Source: Heliomicrobium gestii
GTDB taxonomy: Bacteria > Bacillota > Desulfitobacteriia > Heliobacteriales > Heliobacteriaceae
Assembly: GCF_009877435.1 (NCBI RefSeq)
Contig: NZ_WXEX01000001.1
Location: 369,446-433,445 of the forward strand
DNA: 64,000 bases
Direction of reading: 5' to 3'
The notes under the pieces are model-generated. The model searched no databases, was not told the origin of the DNA, and saw only the letters and a list, made by a program, of their open reading frames with translations. Positions 1 through 8,623 of this stretch are shown piece by piece (position 1 is the stretch's first letter; each line of letters begins with the position of its first letter). Both the position numbers and the translations under genes were made by a program.

Positions 1-1
1 T

Positions 2-322
2 GAAGGCGACGAAGAGATCGGCCGCCTCGTGGGCGCCTTGAACCACACCGAATCGGCCATCTGTGTCCGCGGCGAACGGGCGTTGCTCCGCACCTTGGAG
101 GGCGGTTGCCAGGTTCCCATCGGTTCGCTCGGCCGCTTGATGGATGGCAAACTCATTCTCGACGGAGTCGTCGCTGCCTTGGACGGCAAAACCATCTGCC
201 GTGACCGGGTGGAGGGCGATCCGGCTGATCCCGAAGAAGCGGGCGTCCGTCTGGCCCAAAAACTGCTGCAACAGGGGGCCAGAGAGATATTAATCCAAGT
301 AAGACAGGAGACGGATCTGTGA
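2..322 (+). CDS. hemC: Hydroxymethylbilane synthase (porphobilinogen deaminase), C-terminal part
   Basis: This is the 3' end of a gene whose start lies before the window. The enzyme joins four porphobilinogens into hydroxymethylbilane in the cytoplasm. The visible reading frame opens at base 2. It contains ERALLRTLEGGCQVPIG, where the Cys is the attachment point of the dipyrromethane cofactor, followed by the usual small C-terminal domain. Its stop codon overlaps the start of cobA/hemD, so the two are translationally coupled. Identity is clear from the cofactor motif and from the tetrapyrrole neighbours. Confidence 0.93.
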   Translation, partial: EGDEEIGRLVGALNHTESAICVRGERALLRTLEGGCQVPIGSLGRLMDGKLILDGVVAALDGKTICRDRVEGDPADPEEAGVRLAQKLLQQGAREILIQVRQETDL

Positions 323-1866
323 TGAAGCAAAAGGTAGGGAAGGTTTATCTGGTCGGCGCCGGACCGGGGGATCCGGGCCTCATCACCGTGAAAGGTCTGG
401 AGTGCATCAAAAAGGCCGAGGTGCTCGTCTACGATCGCCTGGCCGGCCATCGACTGCTCACCTATGCGCGGCCTGACGCCGAACTGATCTTTGTCGGCAA
501 AGGGCCGGACAAGCATGTCTATAGACAAGAAGAGATCAACGAAGTGCTCAAGGTCAAAGGCTTGGAAGGCAAGATCGTAACCCGCCTGAAAGGCGGTGAT
601 CCCTTCGTCTTTGGTCGCGGCGGCGAAGAAGCGGAAGTCCTGCGTGAAGCGGGCGTTCCCTTTGAGATCGTTCCCGGCATCACCTCGGCCATCTCTGTGC
701 CGGCCTATGCCGGCATCCCCGTCACCCACCGCGATTTCACCTCCAACTTCGCCGTCATCACCGGCAACGAGGATCCCAACAAGGAAGACTCGGCCATCGA
801 CTGGGCGAAGATCAGCACCGGCATCGGCACCCTTGTCTTCCTGATGGGCATGGGCAACCTGCCTCACATCGCCGCCAAGCTGATGGAGAACGGCCGCAGC
901 CCTGAAACGCCCGTCGGCCTGATCCGCTGGGGCACCCGGCCGGAACAGCGCACAATGACAGGCACCCTGGCCGACATCGCCCAAAAGGCGAAAGACGCCG
1001 CCTTCCAAAACCCGGCCATCATCATCGTCGGCGAAGTGGTCAAACTGCGCGAGAAACTGGCCTGGCTGGAGGAACGTCCCCTCTTCGGCAAGCGCATCGT
1101 CGTCACCCGCTCCCGCCAGCAGGCGTCGGCCTTTGCAGCCCGCCTCGAAGAAATGGGCGGCGAGCCTTGGGAGTTCCCCACCATCGATATTCAAGAACCG
1201 GAAGATCCCGCGCCGATGGAAGAAGCCATCGCCAAGGTGCATGAATACGAGTGGATCATCTTCACCTCCCCCAACGGCGTGCAACGCTTCTTTGAGCGTT
1301 TCTTCGCCATCGGTCATGACATCCGCGAACTCTGCGGCATTCGTCTCTGCGCCATCGGGCCGCAAACCCGCAAGGAATTGCAAAAGTTCGGCCTGAAAAC
1401 CGACTTTGTGCCTGAAGAGTACCGCGCTGAGGCGATCATCGAAGGCCTGAAAAACCTCGACAACTGGCAAGGCCGCAAAGTTCTGCTGCCCCGCGCCGAC
1501 ATCGCCCGCAAGATTCTCCCGGAAGCGCTGGCCTCTTTCGGCGCTCAGGTTGACGATGTTGTCGCCTACCGGACTGTCCGCGGCGGCGGTGATGCGGTGC
1601 TGCTCCGCCAGATGCTGCAAGACAAGCTGATCCACGCTGTCACCTTCACCAGCTCCTCCACAGCGCGTAACTTCGTCGACATGCTCGGCGTGGAAGATGT
1701 GGCTGAACGCAACGCCCTGCTCGAAGGCGTGACCATGGCTTCCATCGGTCCCATCACCTCGGACACGATGCGTGACCTGGGACTGAACGTGGATGTAGAA
1801 GCCTCTGAATACACCATCCCCGGTTTGACGAAGGCGCTGCTGGCCTACTGGGGCATCAACGAGTAG
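319..1866 (+). CDS. cobA-hemD: Fused uroporphyrinogen-III C-methyltransferase / uroporphyrinogen-III synthase
   Basis: This is a two-domain protein of about 515 residues. Residues 1-250 are SUMT (CobA), with VGAGPGDPGLITVKG near the N-terminus and GGDPFVFGRGGEEAE for SAM binding. It methylates uroporphyrinogen III to precorrin-2. Residues of about 255-515 are HemD, which cyclises hydroxymethylbilane to uroporphyrinogen III. The fusion is common in clostridia. The start is GTG at 319 overlapping the hemC stop, or ATG at 322; a GGAG at 307-310 serves both. It feeds the siroheme-dependent heme route encoded downstream. Confidence 0.93.
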   Translation: MMKQKVGKVYLVGAGPGDPGLITVKGLECIKKAEVLVYDRLAGHRLLTYARPDAELIFVGKGPDKHVYRQEEINEVLKVKGLEGKIVTRLKGGDPFVFGRGGEEAEVLREAGVPFEIVPGITSAISVPAYAGIPVTHRDFTSNFAVITGNEDPNKEDSAIDWAKISTGIGTLVFLMGMGNLPHIAAKLMENGRSPETPVGLIRWGTRPEQRTMTGTLADIAQKAKDAAFQNPAIIIVGEVVKLREKLAWLEERPLFGKRIVVTRSRQQASAFAARLEEMGGEPWEFPTIDIQEPEDPAPMEEAIAKVHEYEWIIFTSPNGVQRFFERFFAIGHDIRELCGIRLCAIGPQTRKELQKFGLKTDFVPEEYRAEAIIEGLKNLDNWQGRKVLLPRADIARKILPEALASFGAQVDDVVAYRTVRGGGDAVLLRQMLQDKLIHAVTFTSSSTARNFVDMLGVEDVAERNALLEGVTMASIGPITSDTMRDLGLNVDVEASEYTIPGLTKALLAYWGINE

Positions 1867-2054
1867 CACTCGTTTTTCTCCCAGAACCCAGAGAACATAG
1901 AGAAGAGGAAGCCTTTTGCCTGCCAGTCTGGCCTAGGCAGGCGATGACACGACCAGGCGAAAGCGCTTCCGATAAGAGGCAAATTGTGCCCGTATTGTTC
2001 AACAAATTTATATAGTTTTTCATTTGATTGAAAAACGGGAGAGGAAGGAACACC
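1867..2054 (+). other. Intergenic gap with a GC-rich hairpin
   Basis: This is a 188-base gap between cobA/hemD and nirJ1. A stem of GCCTGCC (about 1919-1925) pairs with GGCAGGC (about 1937-1943). No run of T follows, so it is not a typical terminator. It may be an RNA-stability or processing element inside the operon. The rest is AT-rich and holds the GGAGAGGAAGG ribosome binding region of nirJ1. Confidence 0.35.
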
Positions 2055-3236
2055 ATGATCGGAGTAAGTAAACTGCTCTGCGGCGTAGAAAACTTTGGCG
2101 ACAGCCTTCGCTATGCCCACGGATCTCAAGGGCAACGCGACGGCGCCGTAGCCGGTTACGGGCCGGTGGTGGCCTGGAACGTGTCCCGAACCTGCAACCT
2201 CCACTGCATCCACTGCTATTCTGACTCGGATGAGCTCGAATATCCCGGCGAACTGACGACGAAAGAGGCCATCAAGTTCATCGACGATCTGGCTGATTTC
2301 AATGTGCCCGTCCTGCTGCTTTCCGGCGGCGAGCCGCTGATGCGCCCCGACATCTTCGAACTGGTCGCTCATGCCAGCAAGCGCAACATCCGCGTCACCT
2401 TCTCCACCAACGGCACCCTGATCACGCCTGATGTGGCCAAGGAGATCAAGAAGTATGGCGTCGGCTATGTGGGCATCAGCCTCGACGGCATCGGCGAAAA
2501 CAACGACAAGTTCCGCGGCAAGAAAGGCGCTTTCGAAGACGCCCTGGCCGGCATCCGCAACTGCCTGGCCATCGACCAGCGCGTCGGCCTGCGCTTCACC
2601 ATCAACCGCCACAACGTCAATGACATTGAAAACATCTTCAACCTCATCGAAGAAGAGAAGATTCCCCGCGTCTGCTTCTACCACCTGGTCTACTCGGGCC
2701 GCGGCGTCAACATGACGGAAGAAGACGTCAACCATGCCGAATCGCGCGCCTTCATGGACCTGCTGATGGAAAAGGCCGTTGACTTCTTCAACCGCGGCTT
2801 CAATTGCGAACTGCTCACTGTCGACAACCATGCCGACATCGTCTATCTCTACCTGCGTACGAAGGAAAAGAACCCCGAACTGGCCGAGAAGATCTGGAAG
2901 CTGATGCAATTGAACGGCGGGAACCGCTCTGGCATCGCCTTCGCCAACGTCGACTCTCAGGGCTTTGTCCACCCCGACCAGTTCACCCAGAACCACACCT
3001 TCGGCAATGTGAAAGAACGGCCCTTCAAAGAGATCTGGACCGACACGGCGAACAGCGCCATTCTGGCCGGGCTGAAAGACCGCAAGCCCCTGCTGAAAGG
3101 CCGTTGTTCCAAGTGCAAATGGCTCAACGTCTGCAACGGCAACTTCCGTCCCCGCGCCGAAGCCGTCACGGGCGACTTCTGGGAGTCTGATCCGGCTTGC
3201 TACCTCACCGACGAGGAAATCGGCATCGCCGAGTAA
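2055..3236 (+). CDS. nirJ1: NirJ1-type radical SAM heme biosynthesis protein
   Basis: A 393-residue radical SAM/SPASM protein. The SAM-cluster motif is CNLHCIHC (CxxxCxxC) near residue 53. A C-terminal Cys-rich region, CSKCKWLNVCNGNFRP, then a further Cys, would hold an auxiliary 4Fe-4S cluster. NirJ1/AhbC-type enzymes remove propionate side chains from didecarboxysiroheme; NirJ1 and NirJ2 from heliobacteria have been studied biochemically. I placed the start at ATG 2055, behind GGAGAGGAAGG, rather than at the upstream in-frame codon. It is one of two radical SAM paralogues flanking hemB, and the paralogue pair makes the assignment to AhbC or AhbD uncertain. Confidence 0.88.
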   Translation: MIGVSKLLCGVENFGDSLRYAHGSQGQRDGAVAGYGPVVAWNVSRTCNLHCIHCYSDSDELEYPGELTTKEAIKFIDDLADFNVPVLLLSGGEPLMRPDIFELVAHASKRNIRVTFSTNGTLITPDVAKEIKKYGVGYVGISLDGIGENNDKFRGKKGAFEDALAGIRNCLAIDQRVGLRFTINRHNVNDIENIFNLIEEEKIPRVCFYHLVYSGRGVNMTEEDVNHAESRAFMDLLMEKAVDFFNRGFNCELLTVDNHADIVYLYLRTKEKNPELAEKIWKLMQLNGGNRSGIAFANVDSQGFVHPDQFTQNHTFGNVKERPFKEIWTDTANSAILAGLKDRKPLLKGRCSKCKWLNVCNGNFRPRAEAVTGDFWESDPACYLTDEEIGIAE

Positions 3237-3279
3237 TCGGCGACGTTCCACGATGTTTATTTAGGAGGGAATCAACGGG

Positions 3280-4269
3280 ATGAAACACATCCTTTCCGGT
3301 TACCCCATTCAGCGGCCCCGGCGGCTGCGGGAAAACGCAGTGCTGCGCGATATGGTGCGGGAATTTCACCTCCGCCCGGAAGACCTGATCTACCCGCTTT
3401 TTGCGGTTCCGGGGAAAGACGTCGTCAATCCCGTCAGCTCCATGCCTGGCGTATGTCAGCTCTCTGTTGACAATATCGTCAAGGAGGCCGTTGACGCCTA
3501 CAAGGCCGGCGTCCGGTCGGTGGAACTGTTTGGTATACCGCCTGAAAAGGATGAGGTGGCCTCCGGCGCTTATGATCCCAACGGCATCGTCCAAGAGGCG
3601 GTCAAAGCGGTCAAGGACGCCTGTCCCGAACTGTATATCATCACCGATGTCTGCCTCTGCCAGTACATGACTCACGGTCATTGCGGCGTTGTCGACGGCG
3701 GGCGCATCGTCAATGATCCGTCTCTCGATTACCTGGCCAGAACGGCTGTCTCCCATGCGGCAGCCGGCGCCGATATGGTCGCTCCTTCTGATATGATGGA
3801 CGGTCGGGTCGGCGCCATCCGCGACGCCCTCGATGAGTCCGGTTTTGAGGGCGTGCCGATCATGTCCTACTCGGCCAAGTACGCCTCGGCCTTCTATGGG
3901 CCCTTCCGGGAGGCTGCCGAGTCGACGCCCAAGTGGGGCGATCGCCGCTCCTATCAGATGGACCCCGGCAACAGCACCGAGGCGCTCCGCGAAACGGCGC
4001 TGGACATTCAAGAGGGCTGCGACATCATCATGGTCAAACCGGGCATGGCCTATCTGGATATCGTCCGCCGGTTGAAGGAGACCTTCGACCTGCCGGTGGC
4101 CATCTACAATGTCTCCGGCGAGTACTCTATGGTCAAGGCGGCGGCGGCCCAGGGCTGGATCGATGAGAAGCGGATCACCCTGGAGATCCTGCTCAGCATG
4201 AAGCGGGCCGGGGCGGATATGATCATCAGCTATCATGCGAAGGATGCGATTCGGTGGATGAACGAGTAG
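3280..4269 (+). CDS. hemB: Porphobilinogen synthase (delta-aminolevulinate dehydratase)
   Basis: A 329-residue cytoplasmic enzyme condensing two 5-aminolevulinates to porphobilinogen. The zinc-type metal site DVCLCQYMTHGHCG is seen near residues 122-135. The two Schiff-base lysines lie in MSYSAKYASAFYGPFR and IIMVKPGMAY. It starts at ATG 3280 after AGGAGGG. It lies between nirJ1 and nirJ2, so the early tetrapyrrole step and the late heme steps share a transcription unit. Confidence 0.97.
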   Translation: MKHILSGYPIQRPRRLRENAVLRDMVREFHLRPEDLIYPLFAVPGKDVVNPVSSMPGVCQLSVDNIVKEAVDAYKAGVRSVELFGIPPEKDEVASGAYDPNGIVQEAVKAVKDACPELYIITDVCLCQYMTHGHCGVVDGGRIVNDPSLDYLARTAVSHAAAGADMVAPSDMMDGRVGAIRDALDESGFEGVPIMSYSAKYASAFYGPFREAAESTPKWGDRRSYQMDPGNSTEALRETALDIQEGCDIIMVKPGMAYLDIVRRLKETFDLPVAIYNVSGEYSMVKAAAAQGWIDEKRITLEILLSMKRAGADMIISYHAKDAIRWMNE

Positions 4270-4331
4270 GCATCGCTATGCCTGCCTACCGCTCACTGCC
4301 CGTCACACCCTAGCGTACGTGTTAGGGAAGC

Positions 4332-4502
4332 GGGGGTGTATTGGCTCCGTTCGCTAAGAGATCCGCGGCGGCTCGCTCGACGACGGAGCGGGCGCGCCAA
4401 ACGACTAGGGCTGTTCTGCATGTCGTGGCGCGCCTGTATTGCTCCGTCATCTTGCTCGCTCTTCGCCGCTCCGCTCAAATCGCTCACTGCGCCAATACAC
4501 CC
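4332..4502 (+). repeat. Long palindromic MITE/REP-like repeat, copy A
   Basis: A non-coding element of about 171 bases between hemB and nirJ2. The ends are GGGTGTATTGGC (4334-4345) and GCCAATACACCC (4491-4502), a perfect 12-bp inverted repeat. The centre holds a second hairpin, GCGCGCCA... pairing with ...TGGCGCGC, around the loop motif GTTCTGCATG. A related copy in the opposite orientation lies at 21451-21618, and it aligns along its whole length to the complement of this one. No transposase is encoded. A small stem, CCCTA/TAGGG, just upstream (about 4308-4327) may be separate. Confidence 0.8.
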
Positions 4503-4615
4503 AAAGCTTTTGTTATCTGCAACAGTTGATTCACTTTAATTTCGGTATTTCTCCATCTGGTTTTCGACTAGACAGAAAAGTCATATTTATCCACCGAAAA
4601 AGGAGGGTCTCTCCC

Positions 4616-5611
4616 TTGATCATTTCCTGGAATACAACGAACCAGTGCAATATGTTCTGTGACCACTGCTACCGCGATGCGGGGGCGAAGGCGGATCAGG
4701 AGCTGAATACGCAAGAGGGCAAGCAGCTGCTTGATGAGATCGCCAAAGCCGGCTTTAAGATCATGATCTTCTCCGGCGGGGAGCCGCTCATGCGGCCCGA
4801 CATCGTCGAGTTGGTCGCTTACGCCACTTCTAAGGGACTGCGTTCGGTCTTCGGCACCAACGGCACGCTGATCACGCGGGAGATGGCCCGTGATCTGAAG
4901 AAAGCCGGCGCCATGGGTATGGGCATCTCTCTCGACTCCTTGGACAAGAAGAAGCACGACGAGTTCCGTCGTTACCCCGGCGCCTGGGATGAGGCGGTCC
5001 GCGGGATGGAGAACTGCCGTGAGGAAGGTCTGGGCTTCCAGATCCACACGACGGTCATGGACTGGAACCGTCATGAGGTCAATGCGCTCACCGATTTCGC
5101 TGTCGAGATCGGCGCTGTCGGTCACCACACCTTCTTCCTGGTGCCCACCGGCCGGGCCGTCAGCATCGAGGAAGAGTCGCTGAAAGCGGAACAGTATGAA
5201 GAGATCCTGACGGAGATCATGGAGAAGCAGAAGACCGTCGACATCGAACTGAAGCCGACCTGCGCGCCCCAGTTCATGCGCATCGCCAAGGAAATGGGCA
5301 TGGATATGCGCTATGCCCGCGGCTGCCTGGCTGGCACCCACTACTGCATCATCTCGCCTGTCGGTATCGTCCAACCCTGCGCCTATCTGAACATCTCCGC
5401 CGGCAATGTCCGTGAGACGCCCTTCTCGGAGATCTGGAAAACAGCCCCCATCTTCGAAGAACTGCGCACGCTGAAGTACGAAGGCGGTTGCGGCTCCTGC
5501 AAATACCGCTATTCCTGCGGCGGCTGCCGGGCGCGCGCCTACTACTACCACAACCAGAACTTCATGGCAGAAGAGCCCTGGTGCCTCTACCACGGCCGGA
5601 AGGGGTACTAA
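4616..5611 (+). CDS. nirJ2: NirJ2-type radical SAM heme biosynthesis protein
   Basis: A 331-residue radical SAM/SPASM protein, paralogous to NirJ1. The motif CNMFCDHC is near residue 11. The Cys-rich tail CGSCKYRYSCGGCRARAY would hold an auxiliary cluster. I chose TTG 4616 because AGGAGG (4601-4606) sits 9 bases upstream and the SAM motif then lies at the usual distance from the N-terminus. The in-frame sequence further upstream translates repeat copy A and is not protein-like. It probably acts with NirJ1 in converting didecarboxysiroheme to heme, the AhbD-like step. The exact division of labour cannot be read from sequence. Confidence 0.87.
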   Translation: MIISWNTTNQCNMFCDHCYRDAGAKADQELNTQEGKQLLDEIAKAGFKIMIFSGGEPLMRPDIVELVAYATSKGLRSVFGTNGTLITREMARDLKKAGAMGMGISLDSLDKKKHDEFRRYPGAWDEAVRGMENCREEGLGFQIHTTVMDWNRHEVNALTDFAVEIGAVGHHTFFLVPTGRAVSIEEESLKAEQYEEILTEIMEKQKTVDIELKPTCAPQFMRIAKEMGMDMRYARGCLAGTHYCIISPVGIVQPCAYLNISAGNVRETPFSEIWKTAPIFEELRTLKYEGGCGSCKYRYSCGGCRARAYYYHNQNFMAEEPWCLYHGRKGY

Positions 5612-5614
5612 GCC

Positions 5615-6100
5615 ATGAGCCTTGATGAACTGGATCGGCGCTTACTCACCATCATCCAGTCATCCTTTCCCATCGTCGCCGAGCCCTACAAGCAGCTGGC
5701 CGAGACGTTGGGAACGACCGAGGCCGATGTGATCGAGCGGGTAGAGCGCTTTAAGGAGCAAGGGCTCGTCCGGCGCATCGGCGGCATCTTCGATTCGCGC
5801 GCCCTCGGCTACAAGTCGACCCTCTGCGCCATGAAAGCGCCCGTCGATAAGCTGGACCTGGCGATTGAGGTCGTCAACAGCTATCCCGGCGTGACCCACA
5901 ACTACCTGCGCGAGCATGAGTTCAACGTCTGGTTTACGTTGATCACGCCTTCGCAGGAGTACATGGAAAAGGTGCTCGACGAGATCCGAGAGAAAACGGG
6001 CTGTGAGGTCCACAACCTGCCCGCTGTCCGCTTTTTCAAGATCAAGGTCGATTTCAAACTGGACAAGCAGGCTCCGTCCGCTGTTGCAGCGGCGGAATGA
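5615..6100 (+). CDS. nirD: Siroheme decarboxylase subunit NirD/AhbA-like
   Basis: A 161-residue Lrp/AsnC-like protein with an N-terminal winged helix (residues 1-55) and a C-terminal ligand domain. NirD and NirL (AhbA/AhbB) form the heterodimer that decarboxylates siroheme to 12,18-didecarboxysiroheme. The phrase RFKEQGLVRRIGGIFDSRALGYKSTLCAMK is typical of the family, and histidines in GVTHNYLREHEFN fall in the active-site region. It starts three bases after the nirJ2 stop. It resembles transcription regulators only by fold. Confidence 0.9.
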   Translation: MSLDELDRRLLTIIQSSFPIVAEPYKQLAETLGTTEADVIERVERFKEQGLVRRIGGIFDSRALGYKSTLCAMKAPVDKLDLAIEVVNSYPGVTHNYLREHEFNVWFTLITPSQEYMEKVLDEIREKTGCEVHNLPAVRFFKIKVDFKLDKQAPSAVAAAE

Positions 6101-6124
6101 CGCGCCGGGAGGGAATGGCAGGCA

Positions 6125-6598
6125 ATGCTGACGGAAACCGATAAGAAGCTGATTCGCCTCTTGCAGGATGACCTGCCGGTCGCGCCGCGGCCCTTCGCGG
6201 TCTTGGCGGAACAGGTGGGACTGACGGAGGAAGAGGTCATCGCCCGCACGCGCCGCTATCAGGAACAAGGGCTCATGCGCCGTTTCGGTGTCGCCTTGCG
6301 CCACCGGGAAGTGGGCTTTACCGCCAATGGTATGGGTTGTTGGGATGTGCCGGAGGAACGGGCTGAAGAGGTGGGCCGGATCATGGCCACTTTCTCGGAG
6401 GCCTCCCACTGCTACCAGCGCCCCCGCTTTGACGGGTGGCCTTACAGCCACTTCACCATGCTGCACGGGCAGTCGCGGGAAGAGTGTGCAGCGGTGGCCC
6501 GCCGCATCTCTGAGGCGACAGGTATCACCAACTACCGCTTGCTCTTTTCGACAGAGGAACTGAAGAAAACGAGCATGCGCTACTTCACCGAAGAGTAG
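6125..6598 (+). CDS. nirL: Siroheme decarboxylase subunit NirL/AhbB-like
   Basis: A 157-residue partner of NirD with the same Lrp-like architecture. The region [20 protein letters not shown] matches NirD, and [23 protein letters not shown] is the AhbB-type active-site stretch. It lies 24 bases behind nirD, preceded by GGGAGGGAATGG. The two subunits act together on siroheme in the cytoplasm. No cytochrome cd1 nitrite reductase is nearby, so heme rather than heme d1 is the likely product. Confidence 0.9.
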   Translation: MLTETDKKLIRLLQDDLPVAPRPFAVLAEQVGLTEEEVIARTRRYQEQGLMRRFGVALRHREVGFTANGMGCWDVPEERAEEVGRIMATFSEASHCYQRPRFDGWPYSHFTMLHGQSREECAAVARRISEATGITNYRLLFSTEELKKTSMRYFTEE

Positions 6599-6621
6599 GG
6601 AACAACTTCATCCAACGCCAG

Positions 6622-6674
6622 ATTCAGCACCCGCGAGGCGGGGCCGTCGCGCCCCCGCGTGGGTGCTGCTTTCG
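6622..6674 (+). terminator. Possible terminator or attenuator hairpin after nirL
   Basis: CAGCACCCGCG (about 6626-6636) pairs with GCGTGGGTGCTG (about 6656-6667), with further GC pairing in the loop. Only a weak T tract follows, so it may partly terminate or act as an RNA-processing hairpin before hemL. Confidence 0.45.
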
Positions 6675-6744
6675 TAAAAGGTTTTTTTGGGGTTCTTGGC
6701 GAAAAAACGAAAAAGGGAAATTACAGCCAGTCGGCGATCCGGTC

Positions 6745-6804
6745 ATAGAACCAGCCAGAGAACCGACTAAAGAACCGGCTAAAGAACCAACTAAAGTACC
6801 AGTC
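6745..6804 (+). repeat. Five degenerate 12-bp tandem repeats upstream of hemL
   Basis: Five 12-base units lie in a row: atagaaccagcc, agagaaccgact, aaagaaccggct, aaagaaccaact and aaagtaccagtc. The consensus is AAAGAACCRRCT. They lie in the 272-base nirL-hemL gap, directly ahead of the hemL ribosome binding region. There is no open frame of note through them. Confidence 0.7.
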
Positions 6805-6870
6805 AGAGAGTGTGAAAAAACACAAAAAACGGAAAGGCTAAGAAAGCACAGGAAAGGCGGGCGACTTTTT

Positions 6871-8181
6871 TTGAGCCGGATTTATGATCGTTCGGAACAA
6901 CTGTTTGCCGAAGCAAAAACCTTGATCCCCGGTGGGGTGAACAGCCCCGTGCGGGCGTTCAAATCGGTGGGGCGCAACCCGGTCTTTATCGAGCGGGCCG
7001 AAGGCGCTTACCTCTATGATGTCGACGGCAACAAGTATGTCGATTATGTCGGTTCCTGGGGTCCCATGATCGTGGGCCACGTCCACCCTGAAGTCCAGGA
7101 GGCGCTAAAAGCGGCCATCGACCGGGGCACCTCTTACGGCGCGCCGACAGAATTGGAAAGCCGCCTGGCCAAGCTGGTCTTGGAAGCCTTCCCGGCCATG
7201 GACATGGTGCGCATGGTCAACTCCGGCACCGAGGCGACGATGAGCGCCCTGCGTCTCGCCCGCGGCTACACAGGTCGCAGCAAAATCGTCAAGTTCGAAG
7301 GCTGCTACCATGGCCACGCCGACAGCCTGCTGATCAAGGCCGGTTCGGGCGCCCTGACCCTCGGCGTCCCCACCAGCCCTGGCGTGCCTGCCAACATCGC
7401 CAGCAACACGATCACCGCCCCCTACAACGACCTAGAGACGCTGAAGGCGATCTTCGAAGAGGCGGGCGATGACATCGCCGCCATCATCATCGAAGGCGTT
7501 CCTGGCAACATGGGCGTTGTGCCGCCCGCTCCGGGCTACCTGCAGGGTGTTCGCGAACTGACCCGCCAGTACGGCGCGCTGATGATCGTCGACGAGGTCA
7601 TGAGCGGCTTCCGCGTCGATTTTGGCGGCGCTCAGACCCGCTTTGGCGTCGAGCCGGATCTCACCTGCTTGGGCAAAATCATCGGCGGCGGCCTGCCTGT
7701 GGGCGCCTATGGCGGCAAGGCAGAGATCATGGAAAAAGTTTCGCCCGCCGGTCCCATCTACCAGGCGGGCACCCTCTCAGGCAACCCCCTGGCCATGACG
7801 GCCGGCATCGTGACCCTGGAGCTCCTCAAGCGGCCGGGAACCTATGACGCGCTGGAAGAAAAAGCGGCCTACCTGGCCGATGGCCTGGCGAAGGCGGCGG
7901 CAAAAGCCGGCGTTCCTGTCTGGACAAACCGCGTCGGCTCCATGCTGACAGGATTCTTCACCGATAAGCCGGTCGTCGACTTCGCTTCCGCCTGCACCGC
8001 TGACACGGTCGCTTTCGGAAACTACTTCCGGGCCATGCTCGATCGCGGCGTTTACCTGGCCTGCTCCCAGTTCGAAGCGGCTTTCGTCTCCCTGGCCATG
8101 ACGAAAGAAGACCTCGACTTCACCATCGCCGCGGCGGAAGAAGCCTTCCAGGTCGTCGCCGCTGAGCGGGCAAAAGCCTAG
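6871..8181 (+). CDS. hemL: Glutamate-1-semialdehyde 2,1-aminomutase
   Basis: A 436-residue PLP enzyme making 5-aminolevulinate from glutamate-1-semialdehyde. The N-terminus [29 protein letters not shown] is typical of the family. [17 protein letters not shown] binds the cofactor phosphate and the Schiff-base lysine lies in [19 protein letters not shown]. The start is TTG 6871, chosen because homologues begin with M-S-R-x-Y-D. The ribosome site (GGAAAGG, about 6851) is rather distant. It closes the heme gene series and is followed by a small cytochrome gene. Confidence 0.96.
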   Translation: MSRIYDRSEQLFAEAKTLIPGGVNSPVRAFKSVGRNPVFIERAEGAYLYDVDGNKYVDYVGSWGPMIVGHVHPEVQEALKAAIDRGTSYGAPTELESRLAKLVLEAFPAMDMVRMVNSGTEATMSALRLARGYTGRSKIVKFEGCYHGHADSLLIKAGSGALTLGVPTSPGVPANIASNTITAPYNDLETLKAIFEEAGDDIAAIIIEGVPGNMGVVPPAPGYLQGVRELTRQYGALMIVDEVMSGFRVDFGGAQTRFGVEPDLTCLGKIIGGGLPVGAYGGKAEIMEKVSPAGPIYQAGTLSGNPLAMTAGIVTLELLKRPGTYDALEEKAAYLADGLAKAAAKAGVPVWTNRVGSMLTGFFTDKPVVDFASACTADTVAFGNYFRAMLDRGVYLACSQFEAAFVSLAMTKEDLDFTIAAAEEAFQVVAAERAKA

Positions 8182-8183
8182 CC

Positions 8184-8438
8184 GTGAAAGGATCACCCAT
8201 TGCGCGTGTGATCACGCTGCTCTTCATCGTCGCCTTCGCTCTTGTCGGCTATTTTGCCATGACCAAAGACAAAAATCCCCATGGCGATTTGGCGCAATGG
8301 GAGCGGGAGCATGGGCGCGTCGTCAACACCAACCGCGATCCGGAGCGGTTTTGCTACAAGTGCCATACGGAAAAAGCGGCCTACTGCAGCCGTTGTCATC
8401 AGGAACGCGGTGTCAGCCTTTCTGTGCCGCTTCCCTGA
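8184..8438 (+). CDS. Small membrane-anchored diheme c-type cytochrome
   Basis: An 84-residue protein starting at GTG two bases after hemL. Residues of about 7-26 form one membrane anchor or uncleaved signal. The mature part carries two CxxCH heme-binding motifs close together, CYKCH and CSRCH, near residues 58 and 68. It is expected on the outer face of the membrane as a small electron carrier. I do not recognise a named family. The ribosome site is weak, so expression probably depends on coupling to hemL. Confidence 0.75.
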   Translation: MKGSPIARVITLLFIVAFALVGYFAMTKDKNPHGDLAQWEREHGRVVNTNRDPERFCYKCHTEKAAYCSRCHQERGVSLSVPLP

Positions 8439-8447
8439 ACATACCAC

Positions 8448-8478
8448 CCGTCTCCATTCATCTGGAGACGGTTTTTTT
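8448..8478 (+). terminator. Rho-independent terminator closing the heme operon
   Basis: CCGTCTCC pairs with GGAGACGG, followed by seven T residues. It lies ten bases after the cytochrome stop. Confidence 0.88.
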
Positions 8479-8623
8479 CATTTTAAGGGGGAGTTTTACT
8501 TGTTATATATATTATTTTGATAGAAAAAGAGGAATGGAGAGAACCGCCATGTAATAGGAATCAGGAATGGATAACCAATGTGATCGACCACGCCCCTAAG
8601 GAAACGGGCGATCCCTTCAGCAG

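Noticed and set aside
1845..3251. Long minus-strand frame opposite nirJ1
   Set aside because: It is the antisense shadow of a GC-rich gene, without a ribosome site and with biased Val/Ala/Asp/Gly content.
4336..4539. Short frames within repeat copy A, and the N-terminal extension of nirJ2
   Set aside because: They translate a palindromic repeat; the nirJ2 ribosome site supports TTG 4616.
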